Notes under the pieces: model-generated
The model's input: only the letters and a program-made list of their open reading frames with translations
Told to the model about the DNA's origin: nothing
The model's database searches: none
Assembly: GCA_011947345.1 (NCBI GenBank)
Contig: JAAVTG010000584.1
Location: 186,001-250,000 of the forward strand
Length of the DNA stretch: 64,000 bases
Direction: 5' to 3'
DNA from: Phytophthora quininea
Lineage: Eukaryota > Oomycota > Peronosporomycetes > Peronosporales > Peronosporaceae
Part shown: in pieces, positions 22,090-32,228 of the stretch
Position numbering within the stretch: the first letter of the stretch is position 1
How the letters are laid out: each line of letters starts with the position of its first letter
Program-made: the position numbers and the translations under genes

Positions 22090-23183
22090 CTACACGGCGA
22101 GGTCGCTCACGCCCGACGGGCTGGCCTCCTTGGTCATGTCCTGCTTGACCAGGTCGCTCGGGTACGAGCTGGTGGGCGTAAAGTCCGAAGAGATCTCGAA
22201 CGGCACCAGACTGAACTCGATGGCGCTCACGTGGTTGTCGTCGTCCGTGACGACCGACGCCATGAGCGTGAGCGTCGAGACGCTGTGGCCCGCGCCCTGC
22301 GCCTGCACGATGGCGCTGATGGGCTTCATCGAGTTGCTCACCGACTGCACGACGGCGTCCAGCTTGCCGTTATCCAGGCAGAGGCTGGCGCGAAGCGTGG
22401 CGACGTCCGTGAGGCTCTCCTCGGTCTGGCCGGTCTGGGTCAAGAAGGCCGAGTTGACGGCCATCAGGTTCATGCCGAGGTCCACCACGAGGCGTGGCGT
22501 GGACGACTGGTCGAAGCTGCGCTTAAAGACGGCGTCCATGGCGCCGCCGCCGCCGCCCTGCTGCGCCTGCGAGCGGAACGTGTCGGCCTGCTTCTCGGCG
22601 CGCTCGGCCTTTGCTTGGCGATCAGCAGGTTGTTGCGCAGCATGCCAATGTAGTGGAACGTGTTATCCAGGATGGACTGCTTGTTCTTCTTGGACTGCAC
22701 GCCGGCCTCGTCCAGCAGCGTCTTGAGCTGGTTGATGCGGTCGTTGAGCTTGAACATGCGCTTCTTCTCCTTCATGTTGAGCTCCTCGCGGGAGCGCTTG
22801 GAGCCGGCGTGCGACGGGGTGACGCCGCTGGCCGAGCTGCCAGAGTTGTAGTCGGTGGACACGTGCAGCATCTGCGCCGTCATGGGCGGCGGCGCGTAGT
22901 ACTGGCCGGGGTGCTGCATGCTTATCATGAGCGGCTCGTGGTCAAAGTCGCCGCCCTGCTGCTGCTGATGCTGCGGGGTCATGTGGTGCTGCGGCGTCAT
23001 GTTGTTCGGGTGCACGAGCTGCTGGAAGTCGTGCATGCCCGGGCCACCGTGCGAGTAGCCGCCGGCGTTGCCGCCGTCGCTGAGCCCGAAGAGCTTGGGG
23101 CGCTCGCCGCTCTGCTGGTGGTGCAGCTGCTGCTGCGGCGTCTGCGCCTGGTAGTGCGAGTAGCCGTAGTCGTTCTGGAGCAT
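22090..23183 (-). CDS. bHLH transcription factor with PAS-like C-terminus, copy 1
   Basis: The ATG at 23183 starts MLQNDYGYSHYQAQ. A Gln/His-rich low-complexity region comes first, then a basic helix-loop-helix: basic KRSREELNMKEKKRMFKL, helix 1 NDRINQLKTLL, a loop with QSKKNKQ, and helix 2 SILDNTFHYIGMLRNNLL. One A is missing from the run near 22615; restoring it joins LLIAKQ to the remaining helix and a PAS-like domain (TPRLVVDLGMNLMAVNSAFL, then TLMASVVTDDDNHVSAIEFS), totalling 365 codons. It should act in the nucleus as a dimer. Copy 2 at 29230 shares the whole architecture in the opposite orientation. No intron is apparent. Confidence 0.85.
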
Positions 23184-23299
23184 GGTCTTCTGGGAGATTG
23201 CAAGTGGGAGGTTGGCTGCTGGCGGTGGTCGGGGTGCTTAGCCGCGGCGGTGGCTGAGGACGGCGGCGGGGAGCTTGGGCTTGCTTGAGTGGGACGCGG

Positions 23300-23314
23300 C
23301 CAAATGGAAAATGA
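23300..23314 (-). promoter_or_regulatory. oomycete-type initiator + flanking element of bHLH copy 1
   Basis: The minus strand reads GTCATTTTCCATTTGG. This closely fits the published oomycete core promoter, an initiator (YCAYTYY) directly followed by a flanking CAWTTT element. It lies about 120 bp before the ATG, and the paralog has nearly the same string at a similar distance. Confidence 0.65.
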
Positions 23315-24879
23315 CAAATGTTAGGCAGCAGATGGTCGCGGCCGCCGCCGATCGCTTTGCACGGGGTGCTTCCTCCCCGCACAGCAGCGTCTTATCGCAT
23401 TGCCTCTACGGACAAGACGGCGGAGCTCGATGCCAGGATTAGCGGAGTAGGGGAACGCCCCGCCCTCGGAGCGCAGCCACAGGCTGGGCGGCCTGGCGAA
23501 TGCGCGCCGCAACGGGGCGCCAGGCCACGGCCCGTGCAGATTACCCGGCGCCGACGCCGGCGGTGAGCAAACGCGACAGCTGCAGGCCTGTCGGGGGCGG
23601 AACGCGGCGACCGAGTGCAAGCGGACACGCCGACGACGACGACGAAGGCGAAGACGAAGGCGAAGGCGCCCGCTCCCCATCCTGCACGCCAGCTCCGCGG
23701 CAGCCCCTTTTCAAAGGGGGCCTTCTCTCATGCATGCACGGCGCAGGCAGCTCCATCGCCGCCAAGTTGCCTTGAAGCACAGCTATAAAAATATTCGATC
23801 GACACAACAACAATCGGCTGGCGCGCGGAACAGCTTGCGGAGACTACCAAAATCGACACTGCTGCTCGCCCGGCGCGGGCTCTGGTGATCGCGGCGCCGA
23901 GGAGAGGCCTCGTGCTGCTGGCTGATGCGATCGACGCTGTCGAGGACCGGTCGGCTCTTGGCGCCGACCGGATAGGGTTTGCTGGACGGAGGCCAGCCTG
24001 CCCGCAGTGGCGTGTTCGCGGCGTCTCCCGCCGGCGCCATCCGCTGCCCGATCCTTCAAGATGGCCATCAGCGCCCGCAGCGCCTGCGTCACGCACGTGC
24101 CGGCGCCGACTTGGCTGGGCCCAAGTGAGCCCTTTAACGCCTGCAGCATCTGGTTCCGTGGACGCTCAGGTCCTGATGTGAGTCAACGCGATCGCAAGCT
24201 TTCGCGCGAGGCAAGGACACCTCGCGCTGGTCGAGCGACGGCGCTTCCCGATGGGTTTGCATAGAGAAGCCCCAGGGCCAGAACAGGTGGTTCGCGCGGA
24301 CACGTGGGCGCTGCCTGCTCCGTGCCACCCGACAGCTGCAACATCTTCGAGAGCACCGCGCGCTGGGGGCCGTTGGCGTGCGTCTCAAGGCGATGGCCAG
24401 CCCCGGGGCTCTTTTTCTATAGCGGACGAGAACCTGGCGTCACAGCGCTGCGAGCTGGATGCCACGTCCGTATAGCACGCGTCGCCGGCACAATCGCCGC
24501 GCTGGGTGGCATCAGTGTCAACCTCGTCCGGCCTGAAGCATGTCGCGCGTTGTAGAGCTGCCAGTTGCGGCAACGATGTCGGTCACATTGCCCGCCACGA
24601 GCTAGAAATCTGGTGGTATACAGCGGCGCGGCGAGGTGAGACGAAAGAGAGGGAGACTTCGTGTCAAAAGAGTGCACGGAAATCAGCACCGTTACAGCGC
24701 TGAAAGTTGCCTTTTGCAATGTGACGACGCTGGACGCAACTCCACGACCAGCAACTTCGCCGAATGCTCGGTTGCAGCGGTTGCCAGCAGCTTCGATTGA
24801 TATTAATCCGGCAGCTATTTGCCGGTGCATATTTTCTTGACACGAAGGTCACTCAAATTGTCCTTGATGCTTGCTTGCC
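23315..24879. other. 1.6-kb stretch without a recognised gene
   Basis: This lies between the bHLH copy 1 promoter and the end of the next minus-strand gene. There are Arg/Asp-rich codon repeats from GAC/GAG runs near 23630-23670, but no frame with a family signature or splice-consistent exons. Confidence 0.45.
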
Positions 24880-26687
24880 TTACTGCTCGGCGTGCTCATC
24901 GAGAACCACGACCATGAGCCGGTTGTGGCTCGGAATGGGCGACCGCAGCCACGTCTCCGCCGATTCCGGCTCGGTCGAGTCCCGAAGTCGGAGCTCCACC
25001 GAAACTTGGTCCCACGCGCGCAAATGCAGCGTTTGGTCCACACGGGACTCGCCGCTTATTGTCGTACAACAACACCTTCGTGGGGGCAATTTCCCTGGGG
25101 CGCCGCCAGCAGCAGCAGCAGAAGCACTGCCATCAGCACTCCCCGCGGTTATCACGACCATCATATGAACAAAGCTGCCATGACTCACATTGGCATTGAG
25201 TTGATACAGACCATTGCACTTGACGCTCACAGATCGCGTACCAGTCGGCTGGAAGAAGGACTCCGCAGTCTCTACGATCTCGCGCCATTCCACTACGTGT
25301 GTTCGTTGGGTAGGTCGCTCTGTTGGTCGGAGCAGAGAGGTTCCTTCGTCGCCAGCGGTGGCAGCGATCAGCGCTTGGCACGGATGGAACGCCACCATCC
25401 AGTTGGAGCGCATGTATACCCACCTCCTTGCTCGCTCTTGCTCGATTTTCTCTTTTCGTGTTGGTCCACGATAGCTTTGGTCTTCTCGAGCACGAGTTTC
25501 TCCACACGCTGCGCCACTTCCTGCTGACCCGGAGGTTGCGCACTTTGGCTCGCCAACTTTTCCGCCACTTCAGCCTCAATGCGTTGGGAAATCGCTCGCT
25601 CGCTCGCTTCCTCGACTTGTCGGAGCTGCTCGCACAAGCTGTCTCGGTCTGCTTGGACTTGCGCGAGTCGACTTTTCATGCGCCCCAGCTCCTCAATAAG
25701 ATGCTGCATGCGTTGGCCGGTCGGCACCAACCTCATGGGGAAGTTGTGTTCGACTCGAAAGAGATCGAGTGCAGGATATGCAACAATCAACGTTAGCTCG
25801 TTTCCACCACCGCCATCACCATTGTCACCTGGCCTCTTTTCAGCAATGGATGTTCGCAGCTCCACGTCCGCCTTTTCAACCGACGGCTTCGATTCTGCTG
25901 TTGCCCGAGGTTCTGGCCCACCGATCACGGAGACATCAGGCTGGCTACTCAGTGACCGAAACAGCGCTGTCAGTACGGCAGGCGTGGGCACGCACAAGTC
26001 GGGTTTTGCTCCAGGAAGTTCCTGGGTCGCTGTGAAACTGCATGTACGCTGCTCGCAAGAGGACAGATTCTCCATCCATATTGTATACGCTGGCGGCTTT
26101 CCATTTGATTCAGTCACGCGAACATGATATTGGCCGTCGCAGTCAGGAGGCAACACCACCTGCGTCAAATCCATCCAAATCCGCGAGTCGCTGCTATCGT
26201 CCTGCTTCTCTGTGCTGCATGAACGTGACGGTGAGGACCGGGGAGAGGGTGAAGAGTTGGGCGTCACCCGATCAGGAGATACGGCATGGCTCGAAGGCAT
26301 GGCCGATTGCGAGTGGTTTGGCCCTGCTTCTGGCGCCATATCCGCTTCTTCCTCCTCCACGGTTGGATCTTGCTGCGTTGGCTGCGTAAGCTGCATGGTC
26401 TGAAGCTCGTCTTCCATCAGGTCGATCCCGGCATCTGGTGGTGGGCTGGTTGTGGTTGCAGGAGACGATGGAGCACTTTTACTTCTTGACCTCGAATGTG
26501 CTCTTGACGGCGGCTGACGAGGAGGTGATTCGCCAAATTTCTTCACAGGAAGATTGAAGCTGTTGTCTTCGCTGTTGCGACGCCCTCCACTCTGATCGCT
26601 GCCCGCGTCGTTCGTCCTTAATCTCTCCAGCAAGCTCCGTGGGGCCGACCTCTTTTTCTTCCCGAGGATTCTTCTCGTGGATCGCAT
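24880..26687 (-). CDS. Ser/Pro-rich protein with coiled coil and jelly-roll-like C-terminus
   Basis: The ATG at 26687 gives MRSTRRILGKKKRSAPRSLL. The first 170 residues are basic and Ser/Pro-rich, with likely phosphosites and nuclear-signal-like KKKR. A globular stretch follows (GQYHVRVTESNGKPPAYTIW), then a coiled coil (LIEELGRMKSRLAQVQADR). One base lost from the G run near 25415 restores the frame into a beta-rich tail: WMVAFHPCQALIAA, NGLYQLNANVSHGSFVHMMV, AWDQVSVELRL, HNRLMVVVLDE. The order resembles a C1q/TNF-like jelly roll, but this is weak. With the base restored it has 603 codons. No family is assigned. Confidence 0.6.
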
Positions 26688-26814
26688 GACTTCTCGATGG
26701 CGTTTTTTCCCGTTGCGATGACCATTGCACGTGTTTGACGCCGCTGGCCGAGTATAGTCGGCCGATTTGCTTTCCTCACGCTTTTGGCTTTCTTGTGTTT
26801 CCCGTTTGAAGTCT

Positions 26815-27823
26815 TCAGTAGCGGTCGTGGGCCATGGTCGGACGTAGATCGCGAGGATTTCTTTGCGCTATTGAAAGCGGCCTTGGGCTTACCATTGGTG
26901 GCAGCGCTCTCCGAATTCTTTCCACGGGGGCCTCGACAGAGGAGTGTTCTTTACCTCTATGCGAGTTCGCCATTGTCTTGCCTTTCTCAATGATTTCTAG
27001 GTCGTCGTCCTCCAGATCATCCGTGTCAGCTTCGTCCTCCAGCAGTGACGATGAAGCAGCATCTGATTCTTCGTGATCAAGGTCGCCGCCCGTGTCTGGC
27101 CCCGTCCACTCCTCTTCCTCCTCTTGCTCGTCGTCCTCTTCCACGCCACTGGTATTGTCTGTGGCAACACCTGCAGGCTTTTGTTCAAATTCTTCGTCAC
27201 CGTCGTCTGAGTACAGGGCGATGGGGTTCTGCGCGCTGTTCCCAACCCTGTGCTCGGACGAGGATCTGTGCCTGTGTCCGTGGTGTTTGCGCTTACGTTT
27301 GCGGTGGTGGTGCCTGTGCTGACTGTCATCGCTGTCGTTGACGTTATCGTGCTCGCCGTCACTACCGAGGCCAAGGCCGACGCCTCTCGTCTGGCTGGCG
27401 CTGCGGGCGCGCCGCCTGGTCTTGGCCGACATGGGGATGACCGCAGGCGGCGCGGATGCCAGCGGGTCCGACTCGGGGCCAAAGATCTTTTCCCTACGCG
27501 CGTACGCCACGAGCGCCGCCTCGCCCAGGAAATAGTCGACGCCCTCCGTGTGCTGCGGGTTGTGCGGGTTCTTGCCTGGCTTGACGTAGAAGTGGTCGTA
27601 GCTCAGCTCGGGGCCGCGCATGAAGCGCCAGCCCTGGCGAGAGAAGTACTGCTTGACGTCGCGGAAGTTGTAGACGCCGTAGTTGAGCTCTTTGCGGGGC
27701 AGACGGCGCGCGAGGCAAGCATCAGCAAGGTTTGCGCAGCATAGAGAGAGACTGCCCCGTGGGGCGTAGAAGACGAGCAGCGAGCGACGTACCGTGGCGC
27801 TTGCGGCGCTCCTCCGGGTCCAT
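26815..27823 (-). CDS. acidic Ser/His-rich protein with conserved N-terminal domain, unknown
   Basis: Exon 1, 27793-27823, encodes MDPEERRKRH; a 103-nt intron (GTACGT...GCAAAG) leads to exon 2, 26815-27689. Together they give exactly 302 codons. The N-terminal 80 residues look folded and conserved (ELNYGVYNFRDVKQYFSRQ, GWRFMRGPELSYDHFYVKPG, EGVDYFLGEAALVAYARR). The rest is low complexity: basic RRRARS, His/Lys-rich HRHHHRKRKRKHHGH, then long Asp/Glu runs. This suggests a nuclear or chromatin-associated protein, but I do not recognise the domain. The first Met of the spliced form is preferred because the upstream unspliced frame begins in non-conserved sequence. Confidence 0.6.
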
Positions 27824-28461
27824 GGCAATCGCCTGATGGCGCGATTTCCGGTCCAATATGTGTAATCAGGTGGCACAATTCGAAAGTGGCAGTAGTCCAT
27901 GTTCGGTGGTAGTAGACAGTACATGAATAACACGTGTTAACACAACACAAACAGTGCGATGAAAGCTGTCGATGCAAGAAGAAAGCAACAGGAGCCTTGT
28001 CAGGCTCCGTTGTTGAAGCTATGCGGTCATGTTCGCTGCGCCGCGTACCGACGTGCACACATGTCCTTCGACTGCCTGCCACTGATCTTGACGAACACCT
28101 CCAGTGGTTCGAACGGATGCATCAAGAGGGGACTGCTCAACTTTGTGTGACACCATGACTGCCAATGGAGTCTCCAACACAAGTTGGCAATGGCGAGCAT
28201 CATACAAGTTGCATTCACTTCAGCATGCCATTGAGCAACTCTTCGCACTGCCGTTGGGGAACACCATCACGAGCAGACTCGCAAGCAGTGCAAATTCTGA
28301 TCACAACGGGGTTTATATTTGACTTGCACGACGACTCCGACGAGATTTTACAGCAGCAGCGCCTAGAACGAAATGGACTGCAGCAGATGTAAGGCATAAT
28401 AAGCAACACTTCTTGCTTTCCCCGGCAAGGCAACGAGTTTTTCTGGCGCGCTGATGCTGGA
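27824..28461. other. intergenic, no gene seen
   Basis: About 640 bp upstream of the acidic-protein gene. It should include that gene's promoter; no other coding or RNA signal is visible. Confidence 0.45.
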
Positions 28462-28509
28462 GAGGAATTACCTTGTCTCAGTGGAAAGAACGTCGATTTG
28501 TCGACAAGT
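28462..28509 (-). repeat. left arm of a ~48-bp inverted repeat
   Basis: On the minus strand this arm reads ACTTGTCGACAAATCGACG and ends ...GGTAATTCCTC, matching the plus-strand arm at 29023-29071 with one mismatch and a one-base gap. The arms are about 510 bp apart. Confidence 0.75.
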
Positions 28510-28778
28510 GAAGTCGTGCAAGTACTTGCAAAGTATAATACTTGTTGATGCGGCTTGCTTAACCCTCGTTCGCATGCGCCAACACACCCTAGAGCTGTGA
28601 AAGCTCCGTCAGTGTCAGCTGGGGAACTACTGGAAACGGCTACCCTCAAGCTGGAGCTGGAAATTATGGCTAATGCAAATGCCAGCAAGGGCCAGCCACG
28701 GGGATGGTTGCATATTTCGTTGAGAAGGCCACCTTTCCTAGTGCTTCTGTTCATTGAACAGCGATCCGTGAACATCGG

Positions 28779-28809
28779 GACCGCACGGCAGTCCATGCCG
28801 TGCGGTCCA
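28779..28809. repeat. perfect hairpin near the middle of the inverted repeat
   Basis: GGACCGCACGGCA and TGCCGTGCGGTCC are perfect complements around a 5-base loop (GTCCA). The position is close to, but not exactly at, the midpoint between the 48-bp arms. Confidence 0.7.
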
Positions 28810-29022
28810 TGACGAGTAGTGCCTTTCAAACGAGGGAAGTCTGCGAGGCTGACGCCTCTATCAAGGCAGCAACCATGACCACGCCGTTAGATGGGGGCGA
28901 AATCTCAAAGTGGTCGTGTTCTTCAACACAGATCCTGCGTTCCTGTATTGATGGCACCCGAGAAGCAGCTCGCTGGTCGTTTGGTGCGCTAGAAGAGATG
29001 CCACTTAGATTTTGGTTGCACC

Positions 29023-29071
29023 ACTTGTCGACAAATCGACGCTCTTTTCCACTGAGACAAGGTAATTCCTC
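29023..29071 (+). repeat. right arm of the inverted repeat, upstream of bHLH copy 2
   Basis: Partner of 28462-28509. It ends 66 bp before the initiator-like element and about 160 bp before the bHLH copy 2 ATG, so it sits inside that gene's likely promoter. Confidence 0.75.
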
Positions 29072-29136
29072 GATGCTGGATTTTGGACGGGCGGTGAACC
29101 GCCTCTCTCTGCCCGGCGCGCGCCAGCCAGCTGCTT

Positions 29137-29152
29137 CTCATTTTCCGTTTGG
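29137..29152 (+). promoter_or_regulatory. oomycete-type initiator + flanking element of bHLH copy 2
   Basis: CTCATTTTCCGTTTGG matches the initiator plus flanking core promoter pattern and differs by two bases from the element of bHLH copy 1. It lies 78 bp before the ATG at 29230. Confidence 0.65.
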
Positions 29153-29229
29153 CTCCCGCGCGCGCACCTCCAGTCGAGCCGCTCGTCGCCCCACCGAAGC
29201 CCGAGTTTCTTTTCCTTCGCCCGACCCCG

Positions 29230-30356
29230 ATGCTGGCCCCCACGTCCGAGTACGGCTACACGGCCTCGCCCGCCATGAGCTACGCCGCCGCGCAGCAGAG
29301 CGGCGAGCGCCCCAAGCTCTACATGCAGCAGCCGCAGCCGGCCATGGTGGGCGACTACAGCCAGATGGTGCACCAGGGCACGCCCCAGCACGCGGCCGCC
29401 GCCATGACGCCGCAGAACGGCATGGCCCCCAAGTACGAGCACGAGCCCATCATGATGAACGTGCACGGCGGCGCGCCGCACTACTACCCGCCGCCGGCGC
29501 AGATGGGCGCGCAGATGCTGCACGTGTCCTCGGACTACGAGTACGCCAACGGCGCCGTCATCACGCCCTCGAGCGCGCGCAGCGGCGCCAAGCGGTCGCG
29601 CGAGGACCTGAACCTGAAGGAGAAGAAGCGCATGTTCAAGCTCAACGACCGCATCAACCAGCTCAAGGAGATGCTGGACGAGGCCGGCGTGCAGACCAAG
29701 AAGAACAAGCAGTCCATCCTGGACAACGCCTCGCACTACATCGAGATGCTGCGCAACAACCTGCTGATCGCCAAGCAAAAGGCCGAGCGCGCCGAGAAGC
29801 AGGCCGAGGCCTTCCGCGTGCAGGCGCAAAAGTCGACCTCGGGCGCCGACAAGGTCGTGCGCGGCTGCTTCCAGAAGACCACGACGCCCCGCGTGGTCGT
29901 GGACATGAGTCTGCAGACGGTGACGTTCAACGGCGCCTTCGTGCAGCACACGGGCCAGACGGAGCCCGCGCTCAAGAAGCAAAAGACGCTGCGCGCCTAC
30001 CTGTGCGCCGACCAGGACAAGTTAGATAGCATCATGCAAAAGGTGCGCGAGACCAAGCAGTCCACGAGCGCGCTCGTGAAGGCCACCGTTGCGGGGGCAG
30101 CGCCGTGCCCGTGCATCTGGTGGCCGCGATCGTGACGGACGACGGCGGCAAGGCCACGAACGTGGAGTTCAGTCTGATCCCCGTCGAGTCGCAGCAGCAG
30201 CAGCTCGCGCCCGCCAGGCCGGCGGAGGTCAAGAAGGAGGACGAGGCCGCTCACGAGGAGGCCGCCGAGACGTCTGCCGAGGAGGAGTCAGCCGCGGAGA
30301 CCGAGGTGGCCGATAGCTCGAAGGCTGTCGAGGCCGTGACCGACGTGCAGCTGTAG
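29230..30356 (+). CDS. bHLH transcription factor with PAS-like C-terminus, copy 2
   Basis: The ATG at 29230 (MLAPTSEYGYTASPAM) is chosen because it aligns with copy 1 and lies 78 bp after the initiator. QSGERPKL, AQMLHVSSDY and the bHLH (KRSREDLNLKEKKRMFKL, NDRINQLKEML, SILDNASHYIEMLRNNLL) match copy 1 closely. The PAS-like part follows (TPRVVVDMSLQTVTFNGAF; LVAAIVTDDGGKATNVEFSL). One G is missing from the run near 30095; restoring it gives 376 codons. The acidic Ala/Glu-rich tail may be an activation region. A predicted nuclear DNA-binding dimer, possibly a heterodimer partner of copy 1. Confidence 0.85.
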
Positions 30357-31386
30357 GCTGTTGGCTGCTGCTGCCCCAGCGAGCGTGTATACTATAAGGC
30401 GGCGTGTGTGTCGGCGGCTACAGCCGACCCGTTGAGAGGTCAAGTCCGACAAAGAGTCGAGAGAAGAGCGTGCAGGAGTAGCGTGTGAGTGCGTGTGTAG
30501 TGTGTGCTAGTAAGGTTAAGCTCAATGCAATGCAGCAGGCAGACGATCACCACGGTTGTTGGCGAGCCATTTTCAAAAGCCTGGCTTCCGGACCAGACCG
30601 CCAGCGTCCCGACGTAGCGGCAACGCGTGCAGCGAAGGCGGTCTCCACGGCGGCGTCGAGGCCTGCGAGCCACAGAGCCCCGCCATGCGTGCTCGTGGCC
30701 GCCTGCAGAGGCGTGGCGGCGCGATGCCACGACGAGAAAGTACCGTGGGTGTCAGTCGCGACACGACGAGTTCCAGCCGGTATCAGCTTGAAGCGAACGG
30801 CAACTTGGCCTTCGTGTCGGGCGGGGTCTGCTGCCGTGCTCTAGATCCTCGTGCTGCTTGGCAGTGCTGCCAAGCCAGCACCTATTGTGGCCTTGCTCTG
30901 TGGAGACGGCGAGGCTCGCTTCCCATGCAGCTTCCGCCGTCGCTCGACGACGACGCGACTCAGCGCCAGCAGAGCCACATGTGCTGCAGTTCGCCGCCGC
31001 CAGCTGATGTATCCATGAGGTGACAGCGGTTCAACTCGGTCAAGTTTCCCGAGCACCGTGCTGTCGCTTGCTGGTCAATGCCGCCCCAAATTGCCGCGAA
31101 TGCGCTCGAACTGCAGACTCCTCCTGGACAAGGACATGCATGGCGCGCAACGCAGTGGTCGAGTCCAGTGTCTGCAGCGGCGTGTGCCGAGAGGCTAAGA
31201 GCCAAACTCGCGGTCGTCTTGGGGAAGCGTACTCAAGCCCTCCTCGTCGACATCTCCCCGAGAGCTAAAGTCGACGTTTCTTGCCAGACAGAGCGAGCTT
31301 TCCGACCCCGACTCCGACACTGACTCCGACGTTGCCGTGACTTGGCTCGACTCGACTCCCCAGCTCGCTGTAGACAACGACCGCAT
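30357..31386. other. 1-kb stretch without a recognised gene
   Basis: No conserved frame, repeat or RNA signal stands out downstream of bHLH copy 2. It contains the 3' end of that gene and of the minus-strand coiled-coil remnant. Confidence 0.4.
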
Positions 31387-32182
31387 TTAGTCAGTCCGCC
31401 GAGTTTCGTTGTACCATTGGCGACGAAGCTCCGACAACTCCGCTGTGTGCGCTATCTGCGTTCGGTACAGGTGGGCTTCGTGCCGTCGTTGCTCTACTCT
31501 GAGCTCGCGTCGCGCGCGTCGAGCCTGCTCCTCTCTCAGTTGTTCTTGACGGGCGCGTTCAGCGTCTGTGGCAGCAGTAACGAGATCTTGTCTTCTGGCG
31601 AGCTCCGCTTGTTGTACACGCTCTTCTTGACGGACGCGGCGCCTCTCTTGATCGCGCCGGACACGTTGGCTTCGGTGAGTTGCATGACGCACAAAAGTAG
31701 CTTGTCTTCGAGCTGCGCGCCGAGCAGCGTGGCGCATGGCGTGTACCTGGCGCTGTGCTTGGTCAACTAGTCCTGGTAGCTCACGCAGGCGACGGCGACG
31801 AGCTCGACCGTGGACTGCGGAGTTGCCGGGCTCCGCCAGCTCCACGCGAAGCTCTCAATCGACAGCCCGAAGCCGCTGCAGCTCTTCAGCATTTAGCTGT
31901 ACCACCAGTTCATGGAGAACGGCCATGAGGTGATCTCTCATAATCTCGTAGGTAAAACAAATCTGTTCGCTCAGCACGGGTGCCGAGCTCGTCAACTGTC
32001 AGTCGCATCTCTAGCTCGCCAAGTCTCTCGCGAAGCCGAGCCTCTGCTTCGACCAGGAGCCCGGGTCGAATGCCCACGACGACCACCTCGACGTAAATCC
32101 TCCGGTCGCCGTGGACGGCCAGGTACTTGCCCAGGTCGCGCTCGCGTTGTAGGGAGGAGCTGAACCAGCTCTCGCAGGCCAC
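31387..32182 (-). pseudogene. Arg/Glu-rich coiled-coil protein remnant
   Basis: The minus strand encodes charged heptad-like helices: LVVQLNAEELQRLRAVD, then an in-frame TGA near 31870, then ELRVELAEPG and a long Arg/Ala/Gln stretch (ERVQQAELARRQDLV; EQARRARRELRVEQ) to a stop at 31387. Upstream, AEARLRERLGELEMRLTVDE lies in another frame. It could be a damaged gene or a real gene with sequence errors. No family is recognised, and Arg-rich frames can arise by chance in GC-rich DNA, so support is modest. Confidence 0.35.
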
Positions 32183-32228
32183 CAGGGAGTTCGGGGAGGT
32201 CTACAGCGGCAGTCCGGACAACTCCCGA

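Noticed and set aside
28800..29229. Coding frame extending bHLH copy 2 upstream of 29230
   Set aside because: It runs through the inverted repeat and initiator, and copy 1 starts at the equivalent of 29230.
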